Part shown: one piece after another, positions 51,406 through 53,506 of the stretch | How the letters are laid out: the number at the start of each line of letters is the position of its first letter | How positions within the stretch are numbered: position 1 is the first letter of the stretch | Origin: Symbiodinium natans | Lineage: Eukaryota; Sar; Dinophyceae; Suessiales; Symbiodiniaceae | Direction of reading: 5' to 3' | Assembly (NCBI GenBank): GCA_905221605.1 | Contig: CAJNDS010000857.1 | Location: forward strand, 83,501 to 147,500 | DNA: 64,000 nucleotides | Translations under genes and position numbers: made by a program | Notes under the pieces: model-generated | Told to the model about the DNA's origin: nothing | The model's database searches: none | What the model saw: only the letters and a program-made list of their open reading frames with translations

Positions 51406-52555
51406 ATACATATATACATAAATAAATATATATATATATACATATATATATACACATATATATATATATGCATATATGTAGGGTACCTCATTCCCTCATT
51501 CCCGACTAAGAGCCAGCTTTTTGCCGGAAGCTCGGCTCCGCGCGATGATGGAGTCCACCAGCGAGGCCAGAACCGCCAAGGAGCCCGAGATGAGAAACGT
51601 GTACCTTTGTCGCCGGCTTGAAGGGGGTGTAGGGTTTAGGGTTTAGGGTTTCGGGTTTAGGGTTTCGGGTTTAGGGTTTAGGGTTTCGGGTTTAGGGTGT
51701 ACAACTCTTAGGGTAGTTACATGGTCTCGTAGTATGGGCCCTTAAAAGGGGATCCCTTACTATATACCCCAAGGGCCGGCTTTAAGGGCTTTAAGGAGCT
51801 TTATTTAAGGGGCTTTAAGGGGCTTTAAGGGGCTTTAAAGGGCCTTTCAGGGGCTTTAAAGGGCCTTTAAGGGGCTTTAAGGGGCTGTAAGGGGCTTTAA
51901 GGGGCTTTCAGGGGCTTTAGGGGCTTCCAGGGCTTTAAGGGGCTTCAAGGGGGTTTAGGCTGTAGGCTTTAAGGGGCTTAGGGGTTCAAGAAAGGCGTAC
52001 CTTTGTCGCAGGCTTTAAGGGCGATTAGGGCTTTAGGGGCTTAGGGGTTATCAGGGTTTGGGGGTTTGTACCTTTGGTGTACCTTTGTTGCGGGCTTAGG
52101 TAGGGCTTTGGGGGTTTAGGGGTGGCGGGGTTCAGGCGTTTTGGGGGCTTGGAGGTTTCGGGGAATTGTACGGGGGTTTTGCGGCTTCGGGGTTTCTGGG
52201 GGTTTGCCGGAGTTCGCGTCTATAGGTTTGGGGGTTTTCGGGTTTAGGGGCATAGCGGTTTAGCGATGCCACCAAAACAACCTTTGATCTCAACAAGCAA
52301 GTATAATAATAATGATAACCCCAGAACCCCCTAAACCCCAAACACCAAACTCTAAACCCTAAACCCTAAACCCTGAACCCTAAACCCTAAACCGTAAACC
52401 CTAAACCCTAAACCCTAAACCCTAAACCCTAAACCCTAAACCTCCCTCAACCCCCCTGAACACCATAAAACCAAACTCCTACACCCCCGCCCTGCACCCT
52501 TGTGGCAAGGCGCAACTTGCATAACATCAGGACGAAGTTGATCCAGACGGAAGAC
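15350..52555 (-). CDS. CDF-family metal transporter (metal tolerance protein type), about 20 micro-exons over 37 kb
   Basis: Proton-coupled exporter of divalent metal, six transmembrane helices plus a cytoplasmic C-terminal domain. Homology-supported exons, 5' to 3': 52555-52517, 51604-51544, 50505-50476, 47751-47715, 47157-47116, 46662-46639, 28296-28264, 27927-27874, 26231-26203, 25115-25082, 24454-24395, 23396-23365, 23109-23082, 21495-21442, 20811-20753, 18304-18256, 16921-16856, 16356-16322, 15398-15350. Phases join throughout except that a piece is missing between 50476 and 47751 and the TM3-TM4 loop is incomplete. Landmarks: SGSLAVLASLVDSIIDLL (TM2, DxxxD), YPVGRGRLEPVG, MGMASMEVI, DNMNDVISN (TM5, DxxxD in place of HxxxD), VVDPLAG, YIIYTW, VGKRADPEF, AYHFGPKYLVELEVVMP, ERCFVHIDY. 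Two DxxxD sites suggest manganese specificity (inference). A Ty1/copia element sits in one intron. N-terminus and extreme C-terminus are not resolved. Confidence 0.78.
16322..16356 (-). CDS. CDF transporter exon EVERCFVHIDY
   Basis: EVERCFVHIDY plus CA, the conserved final strand (VERxFVHxDY). Acceptor CAG|G, donor GC (CA|GCCCGG), chosen because it alone joins the next exon in phase. Confidence 0.86.
16856..16921 (-). CDS. CDF transporter exon, C-terminal domain helix
   Basis: STTLRDSHDCGILLQHKIET, then LE; SHDxxxxLQxKIE is the conserved helix. Acceptor CAG|T, donor GC. Confidence 0.87.
17178..17485. repeat. Minisatellite, about 65-bp unit, five copies
   Basis: Units begin GCATACACAGAAGG and contain CACACAGCCAATGCG and CAAAGCCAATCCCAGGG. 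All frames are open across it, which explains several long but spurious frames (period near a multiple of 3 in part). Confidence 0.85.
18047..18151. mobile_element. MITE-like family C
   Basis: TAGCCCAGTAACC ... GACTGGGCTA inverted ends; CDF intron. Confidence 0.6.
18256..18304 (-). CDS. CDF transporter exon, C-terminal domain strand 2
   Basis: YLVELEVVMPEATSPR, matching YxVEVxIVLPE. Acceptor AG|G, donor GA. Confidence 0.88.
18330..18560. repeat. Degenerate AAGGGTTTT/AAGGGCTTT repeat
   Basis: Irregular 9-10 base units just upstream (minus sense) of CDF exon 18304-18256. Confidence 0.8.
18620..20580. other. 2-kb low-repeat segment inside a CDF intron
   Basis: Between CDF exons 20753 and 18304. 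No telomeric repeats and about 55% GC. Short open frames on both strands (e.g. minus EGEDGTIIEFDGRRWVPLAQ near 19100, plus 19518-19751) but nothing long or recognised. A degenerate mobile element or retrocopy is possible. Confidence 0.3.
20753..20811 (-). CDS. CDF transporter exon, C-terminal domain strand 1
   Basis: DHDPQRMQLDQLSAYHFGP plus AA. AYHFG matches RAYHFG of the family. Acceptor CAG|G, donor GT. Confidence 0.85.
21170..21405. repeat. CCCTCAAA octamer array
   Basis: More than 20 units; a homogeneous telomere-like variant inside the CDF intron below exon 21442. Confidence 0.92.
21442..21495 (-). CDS. CDF transporter exon VGKRADPEF
   Basis: VGKRADPEFLQKVLSMVE, start of the cytoplasmic domain. 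Acceptor AAG|G, donor GA. Confidence 0.85.
21590..21782. repeat. Telomeric array (TTTAGGG)
   Basis: About 27 units, almost perfect, in the CDF intron above exon 21495. Confidence 0.95.
22297..22440. mobile_element. MITE-like family E, perfect 20-bp inverted ends
   Basis: TACTTGGAGGTTCATGGTAC at the left is exactly reversed at the right end. The internal sequence is also largely self-complementary. Confidence 0.8.
23082..23109 (-). CDS. CDF transporter 28-nt micro-exon
   Basis: C completes Gly, then NCFHNVGAV, giving TGNCFHNVGAVVGKRADP as in TGxxxENVxxLVGKRA of relatives. Acceptor CAG|C, donor GTAATT. Confidence 0.68.
23365..23396 (-). CDS. CDF transporter exon, TM6
   Basis: IYIIYTWLLT plus GG; YIIYTW is typical of TM6. 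Acceptor CAG|A, donor GC. Confidence 0.8.
24055..24182. repeat. TTTAGGAG octamer array
   Basis: About 16 identical 8-base units, a variant not seen elsewhere in the window. Confidence 0.92.
24395..24454 (-). CDS. CDF transporter exon, TM5-TM6 turn
   Basis: MILLGYQFWVVDPLAGIGIS, 20 codons. WVVDPLAG is the conserved WxDPxGA element. Acceptor CAG|A, donor GC. Confidence 0.85.
25082..25115 (-). CDS. CDF transporter exon ISNIAALIAPE
   Basis: G completes the Val codon, then ISNIAALIAPE; with the preceding exon this gives NDVISNIAAL, the CDF TM5 consensus. Acceptor AAG|G, donor GC. Confidence 0.8.
25155..25270. repeat. Telomeric array flanked by a direct duplication
   Basis: About 16 TTTAGGG units. 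Both sides carry CCAGCGTGCGGTCTTTGCGG (from 25121 and from 25290). Confidence 0.92.
25805..25880. mobile_element. MITE-like family A, partial
   Basis: GGGATGCTTCCCCTTATACT, then AACAGCCCTTAATAGGGATT; the right end is not recognisable. Confidence 0.5.
26203..26231 (-). CDS. CDF transporter exon, TM5 metal site
   Basis: AIAQDNMND plus GT. The usual family motif is AxxDHxNDV; here His is Asn, leaving DNMND (DxxxD). Acceptor CAG|G, donor GC. Confidence 0.78.
27083..27235 (+). other. Plus-strand open frame ending in TGA
   Basis: Reads PVKIQVYDLNPDSRIPLRLR, then NIPQFKPGSLLRLKVVGY and TGA. The minus strand here has stops, so if it is coding it is on the plus strand, opposite to the CDF gene whose intron it occupies. 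No family recognised. Confidence 0.3.
27456..27577. mobile_element. MITE-like family D
   Basis: GGGTAGTTTCATGGGCCC ... GGGGCCCATGTAACTACCC inverted ends. Related copies at 61119-61259 and (partial) 51707-51770. Confidence 0.72.
27874..27927 (-). CDS. CDF transporter exon LWYWC...NPQVD
   Basis: AGLWYWCTAVAKRNPQVD corresponds to LWxYCRxxxxxNPxV before TM5. Acceptor AAG|G, donor GC. Confidence 0.75.
28264..28296 (-). CDS. CDF transporter exon, TM4 start
   Basis: VLVLIVIVFLK, a hydrophobic stretch joining AGLWYWC as in the family's VLKxxLWxYC. Acceptor AAG|G, donor GC. Confidence 0.7.
28485..28529 (-). CDS. Candidate CDF loop exon before TM4
   Basis: Fifteen codons, EMEGAMYSLYKFGRE, acceptor CAG|G, donor GC, phase 0/0. 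The other strand has a GTGAGT here, so strand is not certain. Confidence 0.4.
28724..28787 (-). CDS. Candidate CDF loop exon
   Basis: VSLKIPSALNSHAHTWNLNC, acceptor CAG|G, donor GC, phase consistent on both sides. No family match was recognised. Confidence 0.42.
28868..28940. mobile_element. MITE-like family H
   Basis: GTGCCTTATTGGGGTCCTCA shared with 49450-49475. The right end is poorly defined. Confidence 0.4.
28986..29035 (-). CDS. Candidate CDF loop exon
   Basis: ALTAGAVSAQGGLRTF plus GG, acceptor CAG|G, donor GTGAGG. Phase fits its neighbours; residues are not diagnostic, and a second frame is also open. Confidence 0.33.
29580..30070. repeat. CCCTAAA/CCCTACAAA repeats with an inverted-repeat remnant
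   Basis: Telomeric units at 29580-29760 and 30010-30075. The segment 29815-29990 has TTATACTAAGGACCCCTAAG, like family A. No gene seen. Confidence 0.6.
30113..30176 (-). CDS. Candidate CDF loop exon just downstream of the retrotransposon
   Basis: STVKLFKFWGREDAPAAAAA in a GC-rich island. Acceptor AAG|G, donor GA. Phase is consistent with the candidates at 29035, 28787 and 28529, which lead in phase to the TM4 exon. Confidence 0.4.
30309..30424 (-). repeat. 3' LTR
   Basis: 116 bp, matching 45168-45283 with one difference (A at 30324 region versus C). On the minus strand it begins TGTCGATACTTC and ends GGTAACAATA. The terminal TA instead of CA is inferred from the position of the GTGGG duplication. 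The preceding polypurine tract G6 is at 30425-30430. Confidence 0.92.
30425..30430 (-). promoter_or_regulatory. Polypurine tract
   Basis: GGGGGG on the minus strand abuts the 3' LTR, the position where plus-strand DNA synthesis is primed. Confidence 0.55.
30679..37053 (-). CDS. Retrotransposon ORF3: RNase H end plus methyltransferase-like, SGNH hydrolase-like and Tpt1-like regions
   Basis: About 2,124 codons; the frame is open back to about 37180. Order seen: RNase H end (LEDNQATIRILESGKSP near 121, then ADILTKPF); IIEVCCGDDSLIG (about 227) with ASLPCTGGS (about 289), resembling motifs I and IV of cytosine-C5 methyltransferases; VLIIGDSSLAL (about 670), SWAGNDVHG (about 745) and YDKYHM (about 855), matching SGNH hydrolase blocks I, III and V; LSRKMTWLLRG (about 1141), RCRAIQGHSGA (about 1218) and YHSTYFRHFRSIVESGIIPG (about 1285), matching Tpt1/KptA RNA 2'-phosphotransferase; a CPFC...CLKC zinc ribbon (about 1525); and a Pro/Arg/Ser-rich tail. 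Domain calls come from motifs only. Confidence 0.85.
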   Translation of the reverse strand: MVELLTNLSSLPEPVEMNTHPLRDVWVKLKGTWVQVEEAVAWEELKRRDRPVDPKAEACVIVYRRSTMDYRRHADAEAFMHREIEGIRNTGGRSSEELAPKGSDKDLGLVVTVPHSIQPVVLEDNQATIRILESGKSPAFRHADKTQRINLGWISEQFRRKHYDIAYISTLLQAADILTKPFTNAEKWSRALALMAISPLKLDVRKSGAAATTPGSTLLTQRSPPLHKRLIIEVCCGDDSLIGNLASNKYKDCKVVRITESMNLNDPKTRREVLSIAKEAHKDGLRILVWASLPCTGGSQWARLNLAVDKNRSAVFEARRKFTKLWASFVDLSHGLDRLLVDYAIEWPKDCEYWKWTRIVKWIEGKPIRKAHFDGCRFGLRNEKGEAVKKPWTIATTLDSLYVAFRDKCCTGGHVHGKCNRSSEEYCLRMVDLIHKAFQENMSRTPCTYVAAPAIKLPSNPRLESPPCPSEGMASRAVEILSAEERAARLQEMSAAATDADRLADALAGLSSPAWWNDAVRNFREPTEADSPDDLFLRVIPVQQWLDLRKGYPNVPWTTIYEMWYRIYGVRAYSTDDVPSKTVHDSSLAGWTQTMLDLIFDMAVVGWGPRAQSAFDVSKPYDLCYRVTEMEHGLSDRPLHTDVVQLLGGFYTPAFERIPPPPTMKSQVLIIGDSSLALCTHKGGRTLNKMTFQGPLRDALAHDPRVTEVNVMMEWGKDLTLLTQIVEDFLRIHHPDRLDIFISWAGNDVHGPYGYQGYTWHLVSPWIKQTEEQVRKAEHWPVKQLAKVETALRKVVALAGHHCVRSLTVVAGTVAQAYGLDWEYDREMKKHTDYLVANGVRVVDPYALLHGTVRYDKYHMVASQDNFQAATDWWRALISTTLTGRQIFMMREDFLANQRSQIFNNHFHLAQPELSLTVPPCTDMVRPKIDDFAWLAPTSRDQSEEIIVAQNIVRKAPRSSDENHPEMDAVPITEDDRAYLNPDGSGGDDDEVILFDANNPRVRRLLEALDSVEGQLDDEQAVEIEKERGIDTIVINDPDDPDIACEPLLPINEPDSSVEEILQQTRERVRQDKTLIDLSEDVTDLGNKVLPAPSRAAPPKAMPARAPPGRDGPTIDESAAYWCVGSEMPVIQIRRYLSPNALETLSRKMTWLLRGFSKKCAHAPHLEFDGNGTTSFPAFFEALGQIWNGLRMEQIFQVCESSEKERFEFLIHPGGRILRCRAIQGHSGALMTENSDPMLVNRRSFHLTDGWKPSLREYPPVGEAGFTHSTFHTMPKLGYHSTYFRHFRSIVESGIIPGGMSRDGSRRRFYAMMSPKPAWERDCMEGVRPDAEIEFVIDLQMAALDGVRIFETAAGAVQTPDWLSNRYFVYAYRRSSNEPIWINRAYEHARLRIDKAVKEFTAHRNVLPVFDNDPYRCLTDGAATCFLDYLKIPPEENFTEWAPLAADAYTPFQLHYEPQWDYGGQPVRIPEGHPLHPMLHNACWGMRALVLPTQTALTVDRKLRGDPRFFRHQQCVAFPNFNCPFCDCNDLIDGLTKCLKCEERLTLPTDLAKMAQPFEARDDATRRGRPMNIFEIQPSIGLNSNRDHRNPRRIDDTTVDRRKSSSGATLKAKINKSLSRAKERTGGDITLGAILAESPMDAFNWISQGFSFTSLNQITRFADIRLPNPGMAGGKFAEGTDAYHNVDGRLAYIWSSDDEFVDILTDCFISFQDRFYTVLEMAVIMFAVHRTTTDRFYLMTNTPSERWYPNGRTMAGILGELVNLIRRDLPHSAKRGEVAPPLQMTQDIHVPEGFSSLGDRQLAQLLQFTRFRTRNIRSTIQDRVDRLRRDRASSAPSDRTPPWVQQPQSSRGRSNTPGTRQGRLAESRSRDRQSPWKSPPADATPPPPKAPLQVKAPPVMQLTSKRPPPPAPLTRSSSPAARPSSTAVKSKPRPPQLPSSYISDADWDAIANNRPFAEERPTARQRVVSPGQSRHAEAAAPPGLSRPAEAAAPAPIDTEAAPRPMVVEPATPPTREQVAMNRGMQIIYETLGRVVSWGQVIGGTDIDHARDRDVNWPTWVGYMWAVMRALDIPGMSVDNALYAIPVHGTVDTFQIMGPDHVKSYLRGWHNWRWDYATDAWKRDY
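37178..40885 (-). CDS. pol: Retrotransposon ORF2: integrase, reverse transcriptase, RNase H
   Basis: About 1,235 codons in the +1 frame relative to ORF1. The frame opens near 41000 after a TAG and has no ATG at its start, so how it is translated is unclear. Integrase zinc motif H52-x3-H56-x6-C63-x2-C66; catalytic D96 (VTADHL), D158 (YSDKS) and E189 (AVAERA), with 30 residues between the last two as expected. Reverse transcriptase: QADGKQAY, then the YVDD box at about residue 826. RNase H starts ADSDHAG and ALSSTEAE near 1200. It stops right after a G8 run; the RNase H end lies in ORF3. Confidence 0.92.
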   Translation of the reverse strand: MRAEPDIGPPAPAAADAPDGEAASSDDPEAPERRARSRSKEALIKESTTREHLMTHVPKNPYCQICQRAKMYKPPSYKKETSTIEAEVFGDHVTADHLILHRDKQTVIEDSRLALVVKDVATCFMYAYPAALKSEDECLVALQHFASAKDNVETFYSDKSRELEAAAKTLGWRHELSKAYIHQSNAVAERAVRATTEGTRTNLIQAGISHVYWPFALEHACTAYNISNPGGKEFTPWFKRFGVAFPEEPLPFGCRIDVWVGPKAQRKGRDRFEPTSEPAIFMGYKFQPGIKWRKEVFAIHLKQLNKHDFHECLKPVIASQHKLTDGKIVFPMRERYERVQAGLASDATEGPVSQSLTNQDAEAADEQPPAPADREVEPPKKVLDPKTGKEIDLPEGGRYYDSGGTLGRKYGGTRGSKKPESIPSYLWVNMSKKQKEKAIVDEAREQALRDMETPTEGSAGSSSAAAAAPAASKDHWEVRLNECKLIRYHYVPRREMFSPDITDCPIDLSRISKQRSTTIIPVGGVDVIHEDDDWKNVRKRNKKTSFKWIGKTEFILDRIHSPAPDGDGKDAFPAMPTVPHEPEHREKISSNLPVSEDEVRELFALVARPVGRREILEDPKAQAALDVEWNKLMVKKAWDMGSVREWKDVSDEAIEKGKKVHVGKVFEICVEKGSELPKGDPQRKFKGRTVFQGNNVKDENSDQALFSELGSSPATMEAGKALDAYGHAPGNDCQQADGKQAYTQTTLKGKETWVRLPPDRWPSEWKGKYKDPVVRLTLALYGHPDSGGFWELHCEKMLGGVGFQLVFPAAWPSVFFHPQLRLLLAVYVDDFKMAGPKANMQKGWELISSKIDMDSPSPIGRYLGCEHISKSTNLKHSDHPFAHVFDKNVRDPAAKETAAAVVREDYTEFHPEEGVLVRHHVQPRRALYALPASEAKLCAVGEHRLTEVRSIDDDELIEQSWDHPSGRGKRSKLWVGATYLLSDKHDHASALAAVKKIRDKNEAKKEARKKAFFDVNQLSDNKGCMTKGVKEVVYDMSSFLQQAIDKYKKLAGPQFQHLRKVATPFHDDKIARPVGTEAEPRGQLAPIASRILMKLLFAARMARYDLLRAVQGLASRVTKWSVECDKALHRLMCYVASTLEYRMRGFIGDDISACKLWLFADSDHAGEHDSKSTSGGFLALVGPNTYFPLAAFSKKQTSIALSSTEAEVVCANVSLRALGLPSSALWSVLQECGGG
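37182..37189 (-). other. G8 run at the ORF2/ORF3 frame junction
   Basis: ORF2 reads TGC GGG GGG GGA TAG and stops, while the frame that continues RNase H (DSSTKP...) needs one fewer G. It could be a slippery site, a mutation in this copy, or a sequencing error. Confidence 0.6.
41025..45128 (-). CDS. gag-pro: Retrotransposon ORF1: Gag, CCCH fingers, aspartic protease, 2OG-oxygenase-like region
   Basis: 1,367 codons from ATG at 45128. Order seen: N-terminal coiled-coil-like region (about 160-330); an acidic run followed by about 20 lysines (about 370-395); a Gag core; two CCCH zinc fingers (about 680-750: C-x6-C-x5-C-x3-H in CISWVRNGSCTKGDQCKYKH and KFYKQGRCDRGENCNFLH) where copia Gag normally has a CCHC knuckle; a basic Ser/Lys-rich stretch; and the protease active site GDTGSA (about 975). 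The last 200 residues have HKD (about 1215), later SHSVRPWKGERWSITAY (about 1283), the HxD...H...R pattern of 2-oxoglutarate/Fe(II) oxygenases. Ends TAA at 41025. Confidence 0.88.
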   Translation of the reverse strand: MEGQSPGNAAAIPVPVEDETMSLLSNPVVGEPTAVSTNPPRDGEVMPLSQENLAMLTAQNDPRIMHVGAVSEQRLATGNVPGLGSMNSWNMVPGLSTPAYSPTERAPSVFSPTFNAQNIDRRQLQVNQVDARQLALSQVDIHVNADTGPTVAMAAEARHREIVGAIGEAHREEINILSSQATSKVAQLRHEYTVLQNNLKQLESEAATKSSNDQGIIDQHSAALARARTEAIELHKRLCEAEAYANAEYSKLERLSHNVQSEYAIHNARLSEQVESMKVEFNAMLGRFNSEAEHRSALTSENSDLRAKLLQAQEMLQKAASQTDSPHHREPEGNPGPSGPPPGLPQVHRLDTPPGQGKGKPGDPDDDDDDDDGDKKKKKDDKKKKKKKKKKKKKKKKKRDSSSSSDSSSSSAISPKEMKRFFKKMMKGGSNDKDADKAESSDKAPKTKEAEKVLVPKFPQPESYRNWRIRVRDAVVAASDKPDKAFEWLSRVWEADMKEETLRDPEGFTTLDAKILSALSNILEGDFARQVDTFKETEANAGRPVRGRQILFRIHNYFATNAQHGAVYDMEDLLSVTLLNENLLTFMRNWDTVLSGIPKTPEASFLEPLFHRQVKKVKALSHDINIEERALEGSKERSYSFLYDAANAHLNRKRLERNRERMARQTGSPAVPTAPAPKRVPKGFCISWVRNGSCTKGDQCKYKHQTPAKGRGRSATPAGSRASSASPGGKPKICKFYKQGRCDRGENCNFLHTGKPGAAAPSETSGKGSKGKGKKKDRKKKKDRKSSRSSSKGSKGSRNSKGSQGSKNSKGSGRKKPSGGIPAAVCLLSALVAGSATQADAFSLRKEWTDQVTNCTYPYSLALPAVNFSSEVDYINIPVRDPNARFTPVSPTNRKHRGEKPLDFVPETRADSIREAQMSAKMLKASISTKDDVPACRWECDSEIGCNHCIPKGLRMSCPAKTKGSSKMLNLEWIGDTGSAQDLIAERDLQHLKAYESEQPINIMTANGPSSADKQCDVDVPSIAISAKPYVLPDTPSVLSIGQRCMEQGFDFIWRACTRPYLKTPEGERVFLDVRDNVPFLKSWKEGTACPARESKSDEIQPVARGEMPDRSSEEIALQLLEKHDFSERSCVDLLRTVNFGAGRSRRKALGEKRGNSKEKYVMLGAFAHGGFHGVTKRTGRHVNTIKYLIAFLRKRGAELESCSSLCINQNSPIKVHKDVNNHKDHLNVTIAVGEFSDGGLWIHDPNAMKTDKNYLEVKDSVGTKLPGMVHDSHNKIVVFDPKTSHSVRPWKGERWSITAYTCRSVYQLDNQDVAKLRGCGFVIPHKRVPIAPASADDPDERTLRELMEEDMPVRPLPDRTKPTVKL
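45150..45167 (-). promoter_or_regulatory. Primer-binding site
   Basis: GGTTATCAGCCG directly inside the 5' LTR resembles the TGGTATCAGAGC type complementary to initiator Met tRNA used by many copia elements. The match is partial. Confidence 0.5.
45168..45283 (-). repeat. 5' LTR
   Basis: 116-bp copy of the 3' LTR. It must contain the promoter, but no TATA-like element was recognised. It is followed after only about 39 bases by the Gag ATG. Confidence 0.92.
45285..45530. repeat. GGGGTTT-rich degenerate repeats beside the retrotransposon
   Basis: The same GGGGTTT theme occurs left of the element at 30205-30308, so the retrotransposon landed inside a telomere-like array. Confidence 0.85.
45850..46243. 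repeat. Telomeric array with GGGATAA block
   Basis: Nearly 400 bp of TTTAGGG units with an internal run of nine GGGATAA units (45882-45948). In the same CDF intron as the retrotransposon. Confidence 0.95.
46240..46510 (-). CDS. Candidate linker exons of CDF TM3-TM4 loop
   Basis: Two minus-strand open pieces: about 46510-46392, with the repeating APGTKAAAPATK and ending TKPPKST; and about 46325-46250, with two copies of an AKKD(N/S)... unit (AKKDNGAAMQQGL). The end of the first and start of the second fit in phase. The onward phase to the next candidate exon was not resolved. Coding strand and boundaries are uncertain. Confidence 0.35.
46639..46662 (-). CDS. CDF transporter 24-nt micro-exon VISQLGAQ
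   Basis: VISQLGAQ continues MASME as in MASMEVI... of the family. Acceptor CAG|G, donor GTTATT, exactly eight codons. It is the last recognised exon before the retrotransposon-bearing intron. Confidence 0.6.
47116..47157 (-). CDS. CDF transporter exon, TM3
   Basis: VMICAVVMGMASME, matching the GVxIFSxVMGMAS helix of plant and algal metal tolerance proteins. Acceptor CAG|G, donor GC. Confidence 0.85.
47217..47400. repeat. Poly-G then GGGGTTT and GGGTTTC arrays
   Basis: A T-rich run, about 27 G, about 12 GGGGTTT units, then about 9 GGGTTTC units. Long frames across it (NPKPQTPNPKP) are spurious. Confidence 0.93.
47715..47751 (-). CDS. CDF transporter exon YPVGRGRLEPVG
   Basis: YPVGRGRLEPVG is the canonical cytoplasmic loop before TM3. 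Acceptor AAG|G, donor GTGTCC. The first base completes a split codon. Confidence 0.85.
48501..48541 (-). CDS. CDF transporter candidate exon between TM2 and YPVG
   Basis: VGSNSFVWPSADS plus AC. Acceptor AG|G, donor GC, and the phase fits both neighbours, but this loop is variable in the family and the residues are not diagnostic. Confidence 0.33.
48565..48690. repeat. Telomeric array (TTTAGGG)
   Basis: About 17 units directly above CDF candidate exon 48541-48501. Confidence 0.93.
49481..49563. repeat. Telomeric array (CCCTAAA) splitting an inverted-repeat element
   Basis: Eleven or so CCCTAAA units between two parts of the element with ACCTTATTGGGGTCC (49455) and TATTGGGGGTCCCC (49569). Confidence 0.85.
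49877..50206 (+). other. Open frame with signal-peptide-like start
   Basis: 109 codons starting MLLLRGILLVFLLSLPRASC, with a hydrophobic core and an Ala-Ser-Cys end like a signal peptide; the rest is Pro/Ser/Thr-rich. The minus strand is also open (50033-49815). It lies in a 500-base low-repeat stretch within the CDF gene and could be chance. Confidence 0.25.
50476..50505 (-). CDS. CDF transporter exon, TM2 end
   Basis: Ten codons, DLLGQGALMP, completing DSIIDLL. Acceptor AAG|G, donor GA. Confidence 0.72.
51178..51510. mobile_element. MITE-like family B, interrupted copy
   Basis: One half (TAAGAGACCCTTTAAGGGAT, ACAAGAACCAGG) at 51178-51240 and one half (GTACCTCATTCCCTCATTCC, ACTAAGAGCC) at 51480-51510, separated by a family A fragment and microsatellites. 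Its right end is about 35 bp from CDF exon 51604-51544. Confidence 0.5.
51361..51480. repeat. ATCT and TA microsatellite
   Basis: About ten ATCT units then alternating TATATA/CATATA, in the centre of a MITE-like element upstream of CDF exon 51604. Confidence 0.85.
51544..51604 (-). CDS. CDF transporter exon, TM1-TM2 signature
   Basis: YTFLISGSLAVLASLVDSII, the most conserved CDF segment. Acceptor AAG|G, donor GC. With the next exon it makes DSIID, the TM2 metal-site DxxxD. Confidence 0.85.
51780..51970. repeat. GGGGCTTTAA repeat
   Basis: Irregular 9-10 base units, same theme as 52585-52892. Confidence 0.8.
52517..52555 (-). CDS. CDF transporter exon, TM1
   Basis: SSVWINFVLMLC then AA of a split Lys codon. 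Acceptor CAG|G, donor GT. Joins YTFLISGSLAV in phase, giving the usual NFxLxxxK...SGSLAV pattern. Confidence 0.7.
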
Positions 52556-52584
52556 CTGAGCAAGAAGTGGATCCTTCGTGGGCT

Positions 52585-52892
52585 TAAAGGGCTTAAGGGC
52601 TCAAAGGGCTTAAAGGGCTTGAAGGGCTTGAAGGGCTTGAAGGGCTTAAAGGGCTTAAAAGAGCTTAAAGGGCTTAAAGGGCTTAAAGGGCTTAAAGGGC
52701 TTAAAGGGCTTAAAGGGCTTAAAGGGCTTAAAGGGCTTAAAGGGCTTAAAGGGCTTAAAGGGCTTAAAGGGCTTAAAGGGCTTAAAGGGCTTAAAGGGCT
52801 TAAAGGGCTTAAAGGGCTTAAAGGGCTTAAAGGGCTTAAAGGGCTTAAAGGGCTTAAAGGGCTTAAAGGGCTTAAAGGGCTTAAAGGGCTTA
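52585..52892. repeat. GGGCTTAAA 9-mer array
   Basis: About 33 units. The 9-base period creates a GLKGLK open frame that is not a gene. Immediately upstream (minus sense) of the CDF TM1 exon. Confidence 0.95.
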
Positions 52893-53064
52893 GGGTTTAG
52901 AGCTTAGGGTTCAGGGTTTAGGGTTAAGGGTTAAGGGTTTAGGGGGGCTTAAAGGGCTTGCAGAGCTTAGGGGTCGTGCGATTTGGCTTCAAAACTCAGG
53001 ACCTGCGCCAGGACAATCTTCCGATGCAATACCACTACGAAACAGCAAAAGCCACACTACTCAC

Positions 53065-53093
53065 CACATGTGCCGGCTGAGCGAGGCACGAAG
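53065..53093 (-). CDS. CDF transporter candidate upstream exon
   Basis: LRASLSRHM then a split Trp codon. The donor GTGAGT is strong and the phase matches the next exon (TG plus G). The acceptor is AG|C. Family members have a short helix here, but no residue is diagnostic. Confidence 0.35.
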
Positions 53094-53229
53094 CTCGAGG
53101 AGTTGCGGAGCGCGAGGGTGGAGGGTTGAAGGTCATTTAGGGGGGGGATTTAGCAGTTTAGGGTGTAGGGTTTACAGGGTTCAGGGTTGAGATAGCGGAT
53201 TTTTCGGGCTTTTTGGGGGGTTGGGGATG

Positions 53230-53368
53230 AACCTGGGACTCTTTTTTATCTACAGTCTTCTGGGTTATACCTACGACTTCAGGGGCAATGACTACTAAAC
53301 TGTAGGTAAATAGCGTCCCCTAAACCCAAAACCCAAAACCCGAAACCCTAAATAGAGTCCCAGGAAGC
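53230..53368. mobile_element. MITE-like family I with internal telomeric insert
   Basis: CCTGGGACTCTTTTTTATCT and ATAGAGTCCCAGG are inverted ends. A CCCTAAA-like tract at 53319-53350 is bracketed by AATAGCGTCCC and AATAGAGTCCC. A partial relative is at 23268-23300. Confidence 0.6.
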
Positions 53369-53506
53369 CTCTGAGGCCTCGGGCTGGATGACAAGCATCA
53401 CCTCGGAGCTCTCCGACCCCGACGTTGAACCTGGCCAGGTCGCGGCTTAAGGATTTAGGGTTTAGGGCTTAGGGTTTCGGGTTTGGGGTTTAGGGCTTAG
53501 GGTGTC

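Noticed and set aside
52502-52900. 132-codon frame of GLK repeats
   Set aside because: Pure translation of the GGGCTTAAA 9-mer array; period 9 keeps any frame open.
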